64,000 nucleotides of DNA from assembly GCF_000426545.1 (NCBI RefSeq), contig NZ_KE384534.1, forward strand, positions 248,001 to 312,000, written 5' to 3'. The first letter of the stretch is position 1; every line of letters starts with the position of its first letter. This document shows positions 17,822 to 25,906 of the stretch, piece by piece. The notes under the pieces were generated by a model. The model had not been told where the DNA came from, did not search any database, and was given only the letters and a program-made list of their open reading frames with translations. The position numbers and the translations under genes were made by a program. The stretch is from Paenibacillus massiliensis subsp. panacisoli DSM 21345 (GTDB lineage Bacteria > Bacillota > Bacilli > Paenibacillales > Paenibacillaceae).

Positions 17822-17842
17822 AAATCGTAATAATTACTAATA
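17822..17842 (+). promoter_or_regulatory. Zur box controlling the L33 paralogue
   Basis: AAATCGTAATAATTACTAAT matches the Bacillus Zur consensus (AAATCGTAAT-N-ATTACGATTT, from memory) in the whole left arm and core. It overlaps the expected transcription start, the classic repressor position, and immediately precedes the AAAGGAGAGG ribosome-binding site. Confidence 0.8.
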
Positions 17843-17856
17843 AAGGAGAGGTAAAG

Positions 17857-18006
17857 ATGAGAGTCGTTGTTACATTGGCATGTACCGAGACAGGAGACCG
17901 CAACTATACCACCACAAAGAACAAGAGGACACATCCTGAACGGATAGAGCTACGCAAGTACTCTCCACGTCTGCGTCGCTATACGATTCACCGCGAGACA
18001 CGCTAG
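17857..18006 (+). CDS. rpmG: Ribosomal protein L33, zinc-independent paralogue
   Basis: A 49-residue L33 of the 50S subunit, too short for most ORF lists. It runs from MRVVVTLACTETGDRNY through KNKRTHPERIELRKYSPRLRRYT to HRETR. The two CxxC zinc-ribbon pairs of the usual Bacillus L33 are gone: the first is CTET and the second position is SPRL, leaving one cysteine, so it cannot hold the structural zinc. Such C-minus paralogues replace the zinc form during starvation and spare zinc. A perfect promoter and a Zur box sit directly upstream. AAAGGAGAGG precedes ATG 17857. It is presumably a second copy of L33 in the genome. Confidence 0.92.
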   Translation: MRVVVTLACTETGDRNYTTTKNKRTHPERIELRKYSPRLRRYTIHRETR

Positions 18007-18064
18007 TTATTGGTCTCCCTTAGGAACTACAGCTCGATTGATCACGAATTATCCTTGCAGGAGA

Positions 18065-18092
18065 GCCGAAGCCTCTTGGCTTTGGTCTTTCC
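18065..18092 (+). terminator. Probable terminator after L33
   Basis: GCCGAAGCC and GGCTTTGG form a short hairpin with a TCTT loop followed by TCTTTCC. It separates the L33 gene from the AAA+ ATPase gene. Confidence 0.45.
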
Positions 18093-18157
18093 TTAGGATT
18101 GAATCAACTTAAGCATCAGCCAAGACTGATGAAGTCTATAGAAGGAGTTCGACCTGA

Positions 18158-19000
18158 ATGAGTAAACAGCGTACCGACTCACGTCTGCCTCGATCTAAGG
18201 GCACGGATGTAGCTACCGTATACACCCCGAAGGAGTGCGAGCGCAAGGTGAAGCGTATCGTGCTTCCCGCAGAAAATCGGCAGATAGTTGAAGAATTTAT
18301 CACCATTCTGGGTATGAAGGAGAGGTTCGATCATTATGATGTGCCGATTCCTAATAAAATCGTAATGTTCGGGCCACCGGGAACGGGGAAGACACTTACG
18401 GCTTTTTATATCGCGGCACGTCTTCACATCCCTTTAATGCTGGTACGGCTGGATGCGATTATTCATAGCCATTTGGGGGAGACGGCAAGTAATGTTCGCA
18501 AGATTTTTGACTATGCCAGTACAACGCCATGCGTCTTGTTCCTGGATGAATTCGATGCGATCGCACGAACACGTGATAATAACGACGAGGTCAAGGAGAT
18601 GTCCAGAGTGGTCAATACACTCCTGCAATGTCTGGATGAATTTGAGAGCAACAGTGTATTCATGGCCGCCACCAATCTGGAGGAACAACTGGATCACGCG
18701 ATCTGGCGCCGCTTCGATACAAAGATGAATTACAACATGCCGGATGACAGGAGTCGAAATGAGTTCGTTCGTCTACATCTGGATCAATTTGCTCAAGAAG
18801 AGCATGTTCAGGAGGAAGCATCTCAAGTGCTGCAGGGCTGCAGCTTCGCCGATATGGAGCAGATCATCCTCAAGGCTAAGCGGAAAGCGATCATCGAAGA
18901 TACCCCGCTAAGCATTCTGCACATCGAGCATTCTTTCGCTGAATACAAGCCTAGGATTATATCTGGATCTGCAGAGGACAGTGCTGTACGCAAGGAATAG
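18158..19000 (+). CDS. Stand-alone single-domain AAA+ ATPase
   Basis: A 280-residue classical AAA-clade ATPase. Walker A GPPGTGKT is at about 72-79, Walker B LFLDEFDAIA at about 127, sensor 1 AATN, and the arginine-finger-like WRRFD follows. The pore-loop region is short. An FtsH/Cdc48-like small helical lid follows (CSFADMEQIILKAKRKAI). There is no protease, membrane or zinc domain, so it must act with a partner or remodel targets alone. GAAGGAG lies upstream of ATG 18158. No cognate protease or effector is adjacent; the next gene is a chemoreceptor remnant. Client unknown. Confidence 0.85.
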   Translation: MSKQRTDSRLPRSKGTDVATVYTPKECERKVKRIVLPAENRQIVEEFITILGMKERFDHYDVPIPNKIVMFGPPGTGKTLTAFYIAARLHIPLMLVRLDAIIHSHLGETASNVRKIFDYASTTPCVLFLDEFDAIARTRDNNDEVKEMSRVVNTLLQCLDEFESNSVFMAATNLEEQLDHAIWRRFDTKMNYNMPDDRSRNEFVRLHLDQFAQEEHVQEEASQVLQGCSFADMEQIILKAKRKAIIEDTPLSILHIEHSFAEYKPRIISGSAEDSAVRKE

Positions 19001-19094
19001 TCAGGACATTTCATTTACTGTAACAAGGTACATATGTGCATGTGATGTATTTAATATTTAGTGCCAGAGAATCGGAAATTGTGAAAACAATCCG

Positions 19095-19499
19095 ATGGCT
19101 CATAGCATCAGCGAGTTGATTAAGGCCATTCAGCAGGGGAATGCGGACGCCTCGCAAGCGATGACCGTGACCAGCAGCAAGGTAGGAGAGGGAGCGCATC
19201 TTGCCACAGAGGCCGAGCGCATCTTCGAAGAGATCGTGCGTGGTCTGGCAGACATCCATGATCAAAGCAATGAAATCTCCTCCTCCTCCCAGCAGCTCAT
19301 GGCCGGTTCTCAGCAGATCCATGCGACCGTAGATCAATTGGCGCTGATCGCGAAAGACACCTCGGGTCATGCCCAGACGGTGGCGACGGCCTCTGAGGAG
19401 CAGCTGGCATCCATGCAGCAGGTAGCCTCTTCTTCGGCAGACTTGTCCCATCTGGCACAAGAGCTACAACAGTTGACAGCACGCTTCAAGGTGGATTAA
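19095..19499 (+). pseudogene. C-terminal remnant of a methyl-accepting chemotaxis protein
   Basis: This open frame encodes only the last part of the cytoplasmic coiled coil (IRVISELIKAIQ-like start, then SNEISSSSQQLMAGSQQIHATVDQL..ASEEQLASMQQVASSSADLSHLAQEL..FKV). The sensor, membrane helices, HAMP domain and the signalling hairpin tip are missing. The reading frame is open slightly upstream of ATG 19095, but there is no credible ribosome-binding site. It is best seen as the leftover of a deletion that removed the 5' portion of a receptor gene. Confidence 0.75.
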
Positions 19500-19522
19500 T
19501 CAGTCATACAATCCATACTTCG

Positions 19523-19550
19523 TTGACTTGCTTATAGCGTGTGCTATAAT
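19523..19550 (+). promoter_or_regulatory. Sigma-A promoter driving a very short transcript or leader
   Basis: TTGACT (19523-19528), a 16-base spacer and a perfect TATAAT (19545-19550). The expected start near 19557 is followed after only about 15 bases by a terminator hairpin. Confidence 0.65.
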
Positions 19551-19556
19551 GTAACT

Positions 19557-19617
19557 CGTCCATGTAGATACAGGTTCTTTCAGTGGCACTCCTGTGCCGC
19601 TGGGGAACCTTTTTTTA
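19557..19617 (+). ncRNA. Candidate 60-nt small RNA or attenuator leader
   Basis: From the predicted start near 19557 the transcript runs straight into a terminator whose outer arms are AGGTTC (19572-19577) and GAACCT (19605-19610), with an inner GTGGCAC/GTGCCGC stem and seven T residues. Either a tiny RNA is made or the hairpin attenuates transcription into the GntR-family gene 100 bases downstream. No matching known RNA family is recognised. Confidence 0.4.
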
Positions 19618-19719
19618 GATTATAGATGACCGGATTCATAGAAGAGGTTCGATTAAAAGTCAGCAGATGTATTTAGGAGCGATAAGCTTGTCGGCATTAT
19701 GGACTCAGGGGGATATAGC

Positions 19720-20427
19720 ATGAAGAAGAAGGAATTTATCATTCATGATTTGCTTAGCAAAATTTACCAAAATCAATTTCCTGGCTTGAAGCTGCCCACC
19801 GAAAGAGAGCTAGCCAGGCAGTATGAGGTATCCCGCTATACCATTCATGAGGCGATTCAGAAGCTGCGCTATATGGGGATGGTTAAGGTCGTCCAAGGCT
19901 CGGGAATTTTCATTGAGAAAAATATACAGTCCAGCCCGCTTATCTATAACTCTCTGACGGAGAATCCCTACTCCAGTATCACCTCCAAGGTCATTGAGCT
20001 TCTCCGAGAACCAGCGACGTCCAATGACCAGCAGATCTTCGGGATCACCAGCGAAGAGGAGGTCTGGACCTATCAGCGTGTACGAATCGTGAATTATCAG
20101 ACGGTACAGATTGAGCAATCCCGGCTGCCAGTGAGGCTATTTCCTGTGCTTACGATTCAGGATGCTGAGCATTCCATTCAGTCCTTTGTCAAAAAGCATA
20201 AATACACCATCTCCCATTATCTCAACACCTATGAGGCTATTGCACTGAATAAAGAGCAGGCCACATTGCTGCAGCAAAAAAGAAAAAGCCCGGCTATGAA
20301 GATATCAAGCCGGGGCATTCTGAATAATGGCATCATATTCGAGACGAGCGAGATTGTGGCGATTGATTATAAATGCACTTACTTGACCGCATTCAACAAT
20401 GCGCATCACAAGCGAAGAAATCAATAA
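19720..20427 (+). CDS. GntR-family (HutC/UTRA) transcriptional regulator
   Basis: A 235-residue repressor type. The N-terminal winged helix (LPTERELARQYEVSRYTIHEAIQKL..GMVKVVQGSGIFI) is followed by a UTRA-like ligand-binding domain. ATG 19720 follows GGGGGA; ATG 19699 upstream lacks a site. It lies next to an enolase-superfamily sugar-acid dehydratase-like gene and a PTS transporter, so it probably senses a phosphorylated sugar or sugar acid from that pathway. A paired TTGGTC/GACCAA site in the 21.7-kb intergenic region could be its operator. Confidence 0.85.
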   Translation: MKKKEFIIHDLLSKIYQNQFPGLKLPTERELARQYEVSRYTIHEAIQKLRYMGMVKVVQGSGIFIEKNIQSSPLIYNSLTENPYSSITSKVIELLREPATSNDQQIFGITSEEEVWTYQRVRIVNYQTVQIEQSRLPVRLFPVLTIQDAEHSIQSFVKKHKYTISHYLNTYEAIALNKEQATLLQQKRKSPAMKISSRGILNNGIIFETSEIVAIDYKCTYLTAFNNAHHKRRNQ

Positions 20428-20453
20428 GTACGCATATCTGAGAGGGACTAGCC

Positions 20454-21653
20454 CTAAGGTGTCATCAGCGTGCCGTCCGGTAGACGGGCCTGTGTCCATT
20501 CGTGCATGCGATATTCTACCGGAAAGTTAAGCGCTGCGCCCTCATTGAATTCGACCCCGATTCCCGGATGCTCCAGCGGGTAGATATATCCGTTCCGGGC
20601 ATCCAGCACTGGAGAGAATACACTGCGAGTATTCTCCTTGATCGGAATATTCTCCTGAATGGCTGCACTGTGTAGATGAATGTTCAGGTGTGTGTTCACG
20701 GCAATCCCGATCGGCGTAATGTCAGACGGTGTATGCCAGGCAATACGAACCCCGAAGGCCTCACAGAGGGCTCCCAGCTTGAGCGCTGGGGTAATGCCAC
20801 CGATCTGGGAGACGTGACAGCGGATGTAATCAATCTGTCGATTCGCAATCAGGCTTCTCCACTCTAGCGGGTTATTGAACAGTTCGCCTGTGGCCATTGG
20901 AGTAGAGGTCTGTGAGCGAAGCTGCTGCAGCCATTCGTTCTGGTCCGGCGGTAGAATATCCTCGATAAAATAAGGCTTGTACGGCTCCAGATCCTTGGCA
21001 AATTGGACGGCCTGGTTCGGGAACAGCCGCTCATGCACATCATGCAGAATGTGGAAGCGATGCTGATACTTCTCTCTCAACTGCGCGAACATGCGGACGG
21101 TTGTCTGCATATATTCGTCCTGATCAAAATAAGAGCCAGGTGTAGACTGCTCTGGTGTATGCAGCTGCGAAGGGTTCCCTCCATAGAAGCCGAGCTGACA
21201 GCGAATGTGCTTGTACCCCTGCGCGAGAAGAGTGTCCACCTCATGGTACAGCTCCTCAATGTTATCAGCTACCGCATGCGTATAGACAGGGACGGCGTCC
21301 CGCGATTTTCCTCCAAAAAGCTGGTACAACGGCATGCCGGCCAGTTTGCCCTTAATATCCCACAAAGCCATGTCCACGCCAGCTATCGCATTATTCGTGA
21401 TGGGCCCATTCCGCCAATAGGAATTTACCATCATCATATGCCATAGATCCTCGATGTTGTTGGCATCTTTTCCAATGAGTATGGGTCTAAGGTACTCCTC
21501 TACCAAGAGCTGAACAGCCTTCGGACGCTGTTGAAACGTAGCGCAGCCGAGCCCGACCATATTATTATCTGTTGTCACCTTGACGACCACCAGGTTATGG
21601 CGATCCGGCTTTAGCACAAAACATTCCACATTTGTAATCAGGGAAGGGTTCAT
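20454..21653 (-). CDS. Enolase-superfamily enzyme, ManD/RspA type
   Basis: A 399-residue mandelate racemase/muconate lactonising-type protein closest in pattern to the mannonate/gluconate dehydratase-like RspA group. The N-terminal capping domain is followed by a barrel with metal ligands in HILHDVHERL, YFIEDILPP and MATGELFNN, and the HTPSD motif late in the barrel (AWHTPSDITP). Some members dehydrate D-mannonate or D-gluconate, many have low activity. It ends 26 bases from the GntR gene (convergent) and diverges from the PTS gene, suggesting a sugar-acid pathway. Substrate cannot be set from sequence. Confidence 0.82.
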   Translation of the reverse strand: MNPSLITNVECFVLKPDRHNLVVVKVTTDNNMVGLGCATFQQRPKAVQLLVEEYLRPILIGKDANNIEDLWHMMMVNSYWRNGPITNNAIAGVDMALWDIKGKLAGMPLYQLFGGKSRDAVPVYTHAVADNIEELYHEVDTLLAQGYKHIRCQLGFYGGNPSQLHTPEQSTPGSYFDQDEYMQTTVRMFAQLREKYQHRFHILHDVHERLFPNQAVQFAKDLEPYKPYFIEDILPPDQNEWLQQLRSQTSTPMATGELFNNPLEWRSLIANRQIDYIRCHVSQIGGITPALKLGALCEAFGVRIAWHTPSDITPIGIAVNTHLNIHLHSAAIQENIPIKENTRSVFSPVLDARNGYIYPLEHPGIGVEFNEGAALNFPVEYRMHEWTQARLPDGTLMTP

Positions 21654-21710
21654 AATTCTCCTCTTTTCTCAGAAATCTAACTTTATTGAAACACGTCTGA
21701 AATGCAGAAT

Positions 21711-21760
21711 CAATTTGGTCGGGTAAAAGTGGCGGATTGCAAAATAAACCAGACCAATTT
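21711..21760. promoter_or_regulatory. Candidate operator in the divergent sugar-locus promoter region
   Basis: TTGGTC (21715-21720) and GACCAA (21752-21757) form an inverted pair 31 bases apart between the divergent enzyme and PTS genes. GntR or ROK control is plausible; the assignment is inference. Confidence 0.35.
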
Positions 21761-21864
21761 TATATTTAATTCAATAAAAACCTTGTTATATCAACGTTTT
21801 ATTGGTAAGTGGTGTGAATTTTGGACTGCTTTTTATCGTGTGATCTTTGTGATACCATTCAGTG

Positions 21865-21878
21865 TGTAAACGGAACCA
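21865..21878 (+). promoter_or_regulatory. Weak cre-like site before the PTS gene
   Basis: TGTAAACGGAACCA matches the CcpA consensus TGWAANCGNTNWCA with two mismatches. It lies just upstream of the AGGAGA ribosome-binding site. Confidence 0.3.
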
Positions 21879-21911
21879 AAACTCAATTTTCAACAGACAG
21901 GAGAATTTTCG

Positions 21912-23297
21912 ATGAGTACATTGAAGACGGTACAGGAGATCATTTCTGGCGTCGGTGGGGAGCAGAATATTGACAACGCTTGGCATTGCATGACCAGACT
22001 CCGATTTGATCTAAAGGATAAAAGCAAGGTGGATGTCGAGAAGATCAAGGGTCTCGAAGCGGTGCTTGGTGCACAATTCAACCAAGATCAATTTCAGGTC
22101 ATCCTTGGTCCCAAAGTCACAGAATATTACAATGCACTCGCTAAGGAGCTGAAGATCGGGGACGCAGATCAGGGGGAGCCTAAAGAGTCACAGCCAGAGA
22201 AGAAGACAGGCCTGGTCACATTATTCATGAACATTGTATCGGGTGTATTTGGACCGATCGTTCCTGCCATTGCTGGCGCGGGGATGATCAAGGGATTGCT
22301 GTCCGGGTTACTTGCACTTGGTTATATTTCGGATCAGAGTCCGACGGTGCAGATTATTAATATGATAGCGAGCGGTGTGTTCACCTTCCTGCCATTCTTT
22401 CTGGCGGTATCGGCAGCCAAAATCTTCAAGACTAATGAGTATTTGGCGGTTGCCATTGCAGCCACCATTATGTTCCCAACCATGGTTGATGCAGCTAAGG
22501 CTGGGGAGATTTCATCCTTTGCCTTCCTAGGCTTTATACCGATTCCTGTATTTAATTACACGGGAACCGTTATTCCGATAATTTTTGCTGTATGGGCGAT
22601 GAGCCATATCCAGAAGTACGTGAGCAAGGTTGTTCCAGAAGTGCTGAGAACTGTAGTTGCGCCTACACTTACGCTGTTCATTTCTGGTCTGCTGGCCCTT
22701 GCCGTGATCGGTCCGATCGGGATTTATTTGGGCTATGGCCTAGCTTGGATGATCCAGGGATTGTTTGATATTTCGTCTGTATTTGCAGGTGTCGTAGTAG
22801 GGGCGATTCGTCCGCTCGCTGTATTTACGGGAATGCACCATGCTATGACACCGATCGCACTTCATAACTTCGCCACCCAAGGGTGGGATATGCTGATGCC
22901 AATGATGTGTATGGCGAACTTCTCGATTGTAGGGGCTACCTTCGCAGTCTATTTCAAGAGCACCACTGCCAAGGAGAAATCAATTATCGTGTCTGCGTCG
23001 ATCTCCGGTCTGCTGGGTATTACCGAGCCAGCGCTGTTCGGTGTCCTGGCCCGCTTCAAGAAAGCCTTCCTCGCCGCGATTATTGCGAGCTCGGTGGCAT
23101 CGGCCTTTATCAGCTTCTTCGGCGTAAGGCTGTATGGCTACGTATTATCGAGTATTTTCAGTATTCCTGCCTATATCGGACCTTACTTCGTGTATGCGAT
23201 CTCAGGCATGATTATTGCCATCGTATTGTCCTTCACGATCAGCTATCTGCTGCTCAGCAAAGCTGAAGTGGCCAAGCAATCGAATCCGGTAATTTAA
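21912..23297 (+). CDS. PTS sugar transporter, EIIBC (beta-glucoside/sucrose/trehalose class)
   Basis: A 461-residue protein. The EIIB domain at residues 1-80 carries the phosphorylated cysteine in HCMTRLRF. A charged linker and an EIIC domain of about ten membrane segments follow (GPIVPAIAGAGMIKGLL; GMHHAMTPIALHNFA; GITEPALFGV). It imports and phosphorylates a sugar, taking phosphate from an EIIA. No EIIA domain is fused and none is adjacent; a free glucose-type EIIA is encoded at 61637-62134. AGGAGA precedes the ATG. Neighbours suggest a sugar or sugar-acid pathway under ROK/GntR control. Confidence 0.92.
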   Translation: MSTLKTVQEIISGVGGEQNIDNAWHCMTRLRFDLKDKSKVDVEKIKGLEAVLGAQFNQDQFQVILGPKVTEYYNALAKELKIGDADQGEPKESQPEKKTGLVTLFMNIVSGVFGPIVPAIAGAGMIKGLLSGLLALGYISDQSPTVQIINMIASGVFTFLPFFLAVSAAKIFKTNEYLAVAIAATIMFPTMVDAAKAGEISSFAFLGFIPIPVFNYTGTVIPIIFAVWAMSHIQKYVSKVVPEVLRTVVAPTLTLFISGLLALAVIGPIGIYLGYGLAWMIQGLFDISSVFAGVVVGAIRPLAVFTGMHHAMTPIALHNFATQGWDMLMPMMCMANFSIVGATFAVYFKSTTAKEKSIIVSASISGLLGITEPALFGVLARFKKAFLAAIIASSVASAFISFFGVRLYGYVLSSIFSIPAYIGPYFVYAISGMIIAIVLSFTISYLLLSKAEVAKQSNPVI

Positions 23298-23313
23298 TAC
23301 TCTAAAAGTTAAG

Positions 23314-23357
23314 AGAGCAGTGCTTCTCCTGTAAGTGGAGAAGCACTGCTCTATTTT
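23314..23357. terminator. Strong intrinsic terminator
   Basis: Two perfect 16-base arms (AGAGCAGTGCTTCTCC and its complement) flank a seven-base loop and are followed by ATTTTTC. It lies between convergent PTS and ROK genes. Confidence 0.88.
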
Positions 23358-23404
23358 TCTTGAAGATAATAGAATTGCTAAGTTCTCAGCGAAAGGCGAT
23401 CGCC

Positions 23405-24592
23405 TTAGCCTTCCCATTCATGTAATAGCATAGCAGCGGCACCCATAGCTACAGCCTCGTCCAACAGCTGGCCTTGGGAGAAATGCGGACTATATTCAGG
23501 GTAGTGGTACAGGTTGCTTTTGGCTACCTCGATAGCCGTCTCATAGACCAAAGAATGAGCATTTATGAGTGCTCCGCCCAGAATCACATACTCCGGGTGC
23601 AAGGCGTTGATGAGATTGGCAAGGCCAATTCCCAGATAGGCAGCCGTTTCGGCGAATTGGGATTTGACAAGAGCATCCTCCTGCTCCAGGGCTTCGATCA
23701 AGGAGGAGAAATGAATCTCCCCCAAGGGTAGACCGCTCAAGAGGCTGGGACGACCAAGCTTGAGCTGGGAGCGAACACGATGCTCCAATGCAGGAACAGA
23801 TACATAGGCTTCGAGCGCTCCGTAATTTCCGCCTTCCCGCAGTCTTGGACCATCCGCCTGAATCACCATTTGACCGATTGCACTTTCCGTATCGACGGCT
23901 CCTCGGACAATAGAGCCTCCTGACATCATCGCTGAACGGATGCTTGCCCCGGCGTGAACATAGAGCATATGCTTCAGCTCCTCATTATGCAGAGCCCAAT
24001 GCTCGCCTATCAATGCAGTATTCGAGCCATTGTCCAGAATGGCTGGTATATTCAGCCGTTCTTGAAGCATGTCGCAGATGGGGACCTGTACCCAGGCTGC
24101 GGATGGGAATAATTCAGGCTTCAATATGATTCCTTTGCGTGCATCAAGTGGTCCAACGGCTCCAATGCCGATGCCTAGCATATCCTGTGGCTGAATATGA
24201 TACTCGGACATGAAGCGCTTAGCCTCCTCGGCCACCAGATCAACCAGGCGCTCGGGTGTCATCTCGGCATCCATGATCCAGCGCACGGAAGCGAGTCGGT
24301 TCAGATGCATATCATACAGGCCAAGGGAGGACTTAATTCGCGAGATTTCCAGGCCGAACAGGTAACGGTATGTAGGGTTGGTCTGGAACAGAATAGGTTT
24401 GCGTCCGCCAGTCGAGTTGCCAAGCCCGGAGATGATAATTTTTCCTGACGTGGTCATGTCGTCGAGTGTACGGGTCATGCTGCTGCTGGTCAGCGGAAAA
24501 TATTGCATCAGGTCGGCCTTGGAGGCCGTTCCCATGTAGGAGATACGATTATAGATTTCTTTCTGGATGGAAAGTTTGGAGCGAGTAAGCAT
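23405..24592 (-). CDS. ROK-family transcriptional regulator
   Basis: A 395-residue NagC/XylR-type regulator. The N-terminal winged helix (GTASKADLMQYFPLTSSSMTRTLDDM..GLGNSTGGRKP) is followed by an actin-like ROK sugar-binding domain (GIGIGAVGPLD). The usual CxCGxxGCLE zinc site is replaced by RLREGGNYGALE, so this member lacks the structural zinc. ATG 24592 follows GGAGG at seven bases. It is convergent with the PTS gene and is a likely regulator of it. Confidence 0.87.
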   Translation of the reverse strand: MLTRSKLSIQKEIYNRISYMGTASKADLMQYFPLTSSSMTRTLDDMTTSGKIIISGLGNSTGGRKPILFQTNPTYRYLFGLEISRIKSSLGLYDMHLNRLASVRWIMDAEMTPERLVDLVAEEAKRFMSEYHIQPQDMLGIGIGAVGPLDARKGIILKPELFPSAAWVQVPICDMLQERLNIPAILDNGSNTALIGEHWALHNEELKHMLYVHAGASIRSAMMSGGSIVRGAVDTESAIGQMVIQADGPRLREGGNYGALEAYVSVPALEHRVRSQLKLGRPSLLSGLPLGEIHFSSLIEALEQEDALVKSQFAETAAYLGIGLANLINALHPEYVILGGALINAHSLVYETAIEVAKSNLYHYPEYSPHFSQGQLLDEAVAMGAAAMLLHEWEG

Positions 24593-24826
24593 ATATAAAG
24601 CCTCCATTTCCAAGCTATTAGGTCGGGATATACTTCAGTATAGCGAGAAAGTTGGTTTTTTTCCAGTAAAGTCAATGGGAATGAGTGAGCAATTCGTACA
24701 TATTTCCTGCCCGTTCCTCACACAATGAAGGCACATGTCTAAGAAGGTGTTTGCAGTATTAGAATATATGGCTGAAAAGTACGGTAGATGGATTACTTGG
24801 GATTGAGTAACGAGGAGGAAAATGCG

Positions 24827-25906
24827 ATGAAAAAAGATCAGAGGCAGTCAAGACATACTAGCAATTTTCTGAGTAGCAAGCTCCTGAGTGGTAAGTTTCT
24901 GAGTAGCGAGCTCCATGATGGTAAATCCCTGAGTTATAAGGATCTGAAGAGCAAGAGCCTATTCAGAAAAACCTTAGAAAGCAAGGCCCGATGGGGGCTC
25001 TTGTTCATCTCCATGTTGCTTGTATGTACGTTAATGCCGCACATAGCCAGTACTTATGCAAGTGGGGGACAGGTAGAGGGTGGAATTGCCGACATTCATG
25101 CTGCTGAGAAGCTGAAGGCTTCGAGACAGTGGTCTTATGTAGCCAATGTCACAGAAGATACAACATCGCCTTCTCCTCCAGCCTCTAAGCGCAAGAAATG
25201 GGCTATCATTATTGATGATTTCGGCAACGACATGAAAGGGACGAAGGAGATGCTTGATTTACCTGTTCCCATCACGGTTGCGGTCATGCCCTTTCTTCCT
25301 ACGACCAAGCGTGATGCTACCGATGCCCATCGTAGAGGTCATGAGGTCATTGTACATCTTCCGATGGAGCCCAACAAAGGAAGGCCCGAGTGGTTGGGAC
25401 CAGGGGTCATTACCTCAGGACTGACTGATGCAGAGGTACGTGAGCGTGTGGAGAAGGCGATCGCGGACGTCCCCTTCGCTGTAGGGATGAATAACCATAT
25501 GGGCTCCAAAATCACATCGGACAAGCGTATCATGTCCATCGTGCTGGATGTATGCAAGGAGCGCGGAATGTTTTTTGTGGATAGCCGTACTAACTACAGA
25601 TCCGTTGTTCCCGAGCTTGCTGCTACGAAGAGCCTGCCGCCTGTTCGTAACGATATTTTCCTCGATCACAAGTATGATCGTAACCATATCTTCTCGCAGA
25701 TGAACGTTGTATCAGACTGGTTCCGGGAGCATGACACCTGTGTCACGATTGGACATGTTGGGATATCGGGTCTGCATACGTCAGCGGCTATCCGTTCTTC
25801 GCTCCCCAAGCTTCAGCAGCAAGCCGACATTGTGAGACTGAGCTCCTTGATCAGCGATGTATGGCATTGGAGACCCGATCCTACCATGCCGACAAATAAT
25901 GAGTAA
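24827..25906 (+). CDS. Secreted divergent polysaccharide deacetylase (YibQ type)
   Basis: A 359-residue protein with a COG2861 divergent polysaccharide-deacetylase domain (about 125-345). It shows WAIIIDDFGND, VAVMPFLP, HLPMEP, GMNNHMGS and TIGHVG, which hold the putative metal-binding aspartate and histidines. A membrane segment or signal lies at about 55-80. The preceding 50 residues are made of a degenerate L-S-S-K/G-K repeat, an odd cytoplasmic extension. ATG 24827 follows GAGGAGG; ATG 24788 does not. Its end overlaps the convergent amidase gene by 26 bases. It probably modifies a cell-wall or surface glycan. Confidence 0.83.
   Translation: MKKDQRQSRHTSNFLSSKLLSGKFLSSELHDGKSLSYKDLKSKSLFRKTLESKARWGLLFISMLLVCTLMPHIASTYASGGQVEGGIADIHAAEKLKASRQWSYVANVTEDTTSPSPPASKRKKWAIIIDDFGNDMKGTKEMLDLPVPITVAVMPFLPTTKRDATDAHRRGHEVIVHLPMEPNKGRPEWLGPGVITSGLTDAEVRERVEKAIADVPFAVGMNNHMGSKITSDKRIMSIVLDVCKERGMFFVDSRTNYRSVVPELAATKSLPPVRNDIFLDHKYDRNHIFSQMNVVSDWFREHDTCVTIGHVGISGLHTSAAIRSSLPKLQQQADIVRLSSLISDVWHWRPDPTMPTNNE
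24862..24955 (+). repeat. Degenerate in-gene repeat
   Basis: The word CTGAGTAGCAAG/CTGAGTGGTAAG recurs at least four times at near-regular 15-30 base steps and encodes the L-S-S/G-K pattern at the N-terminus of the deacetylase. Confidence 0.5.
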
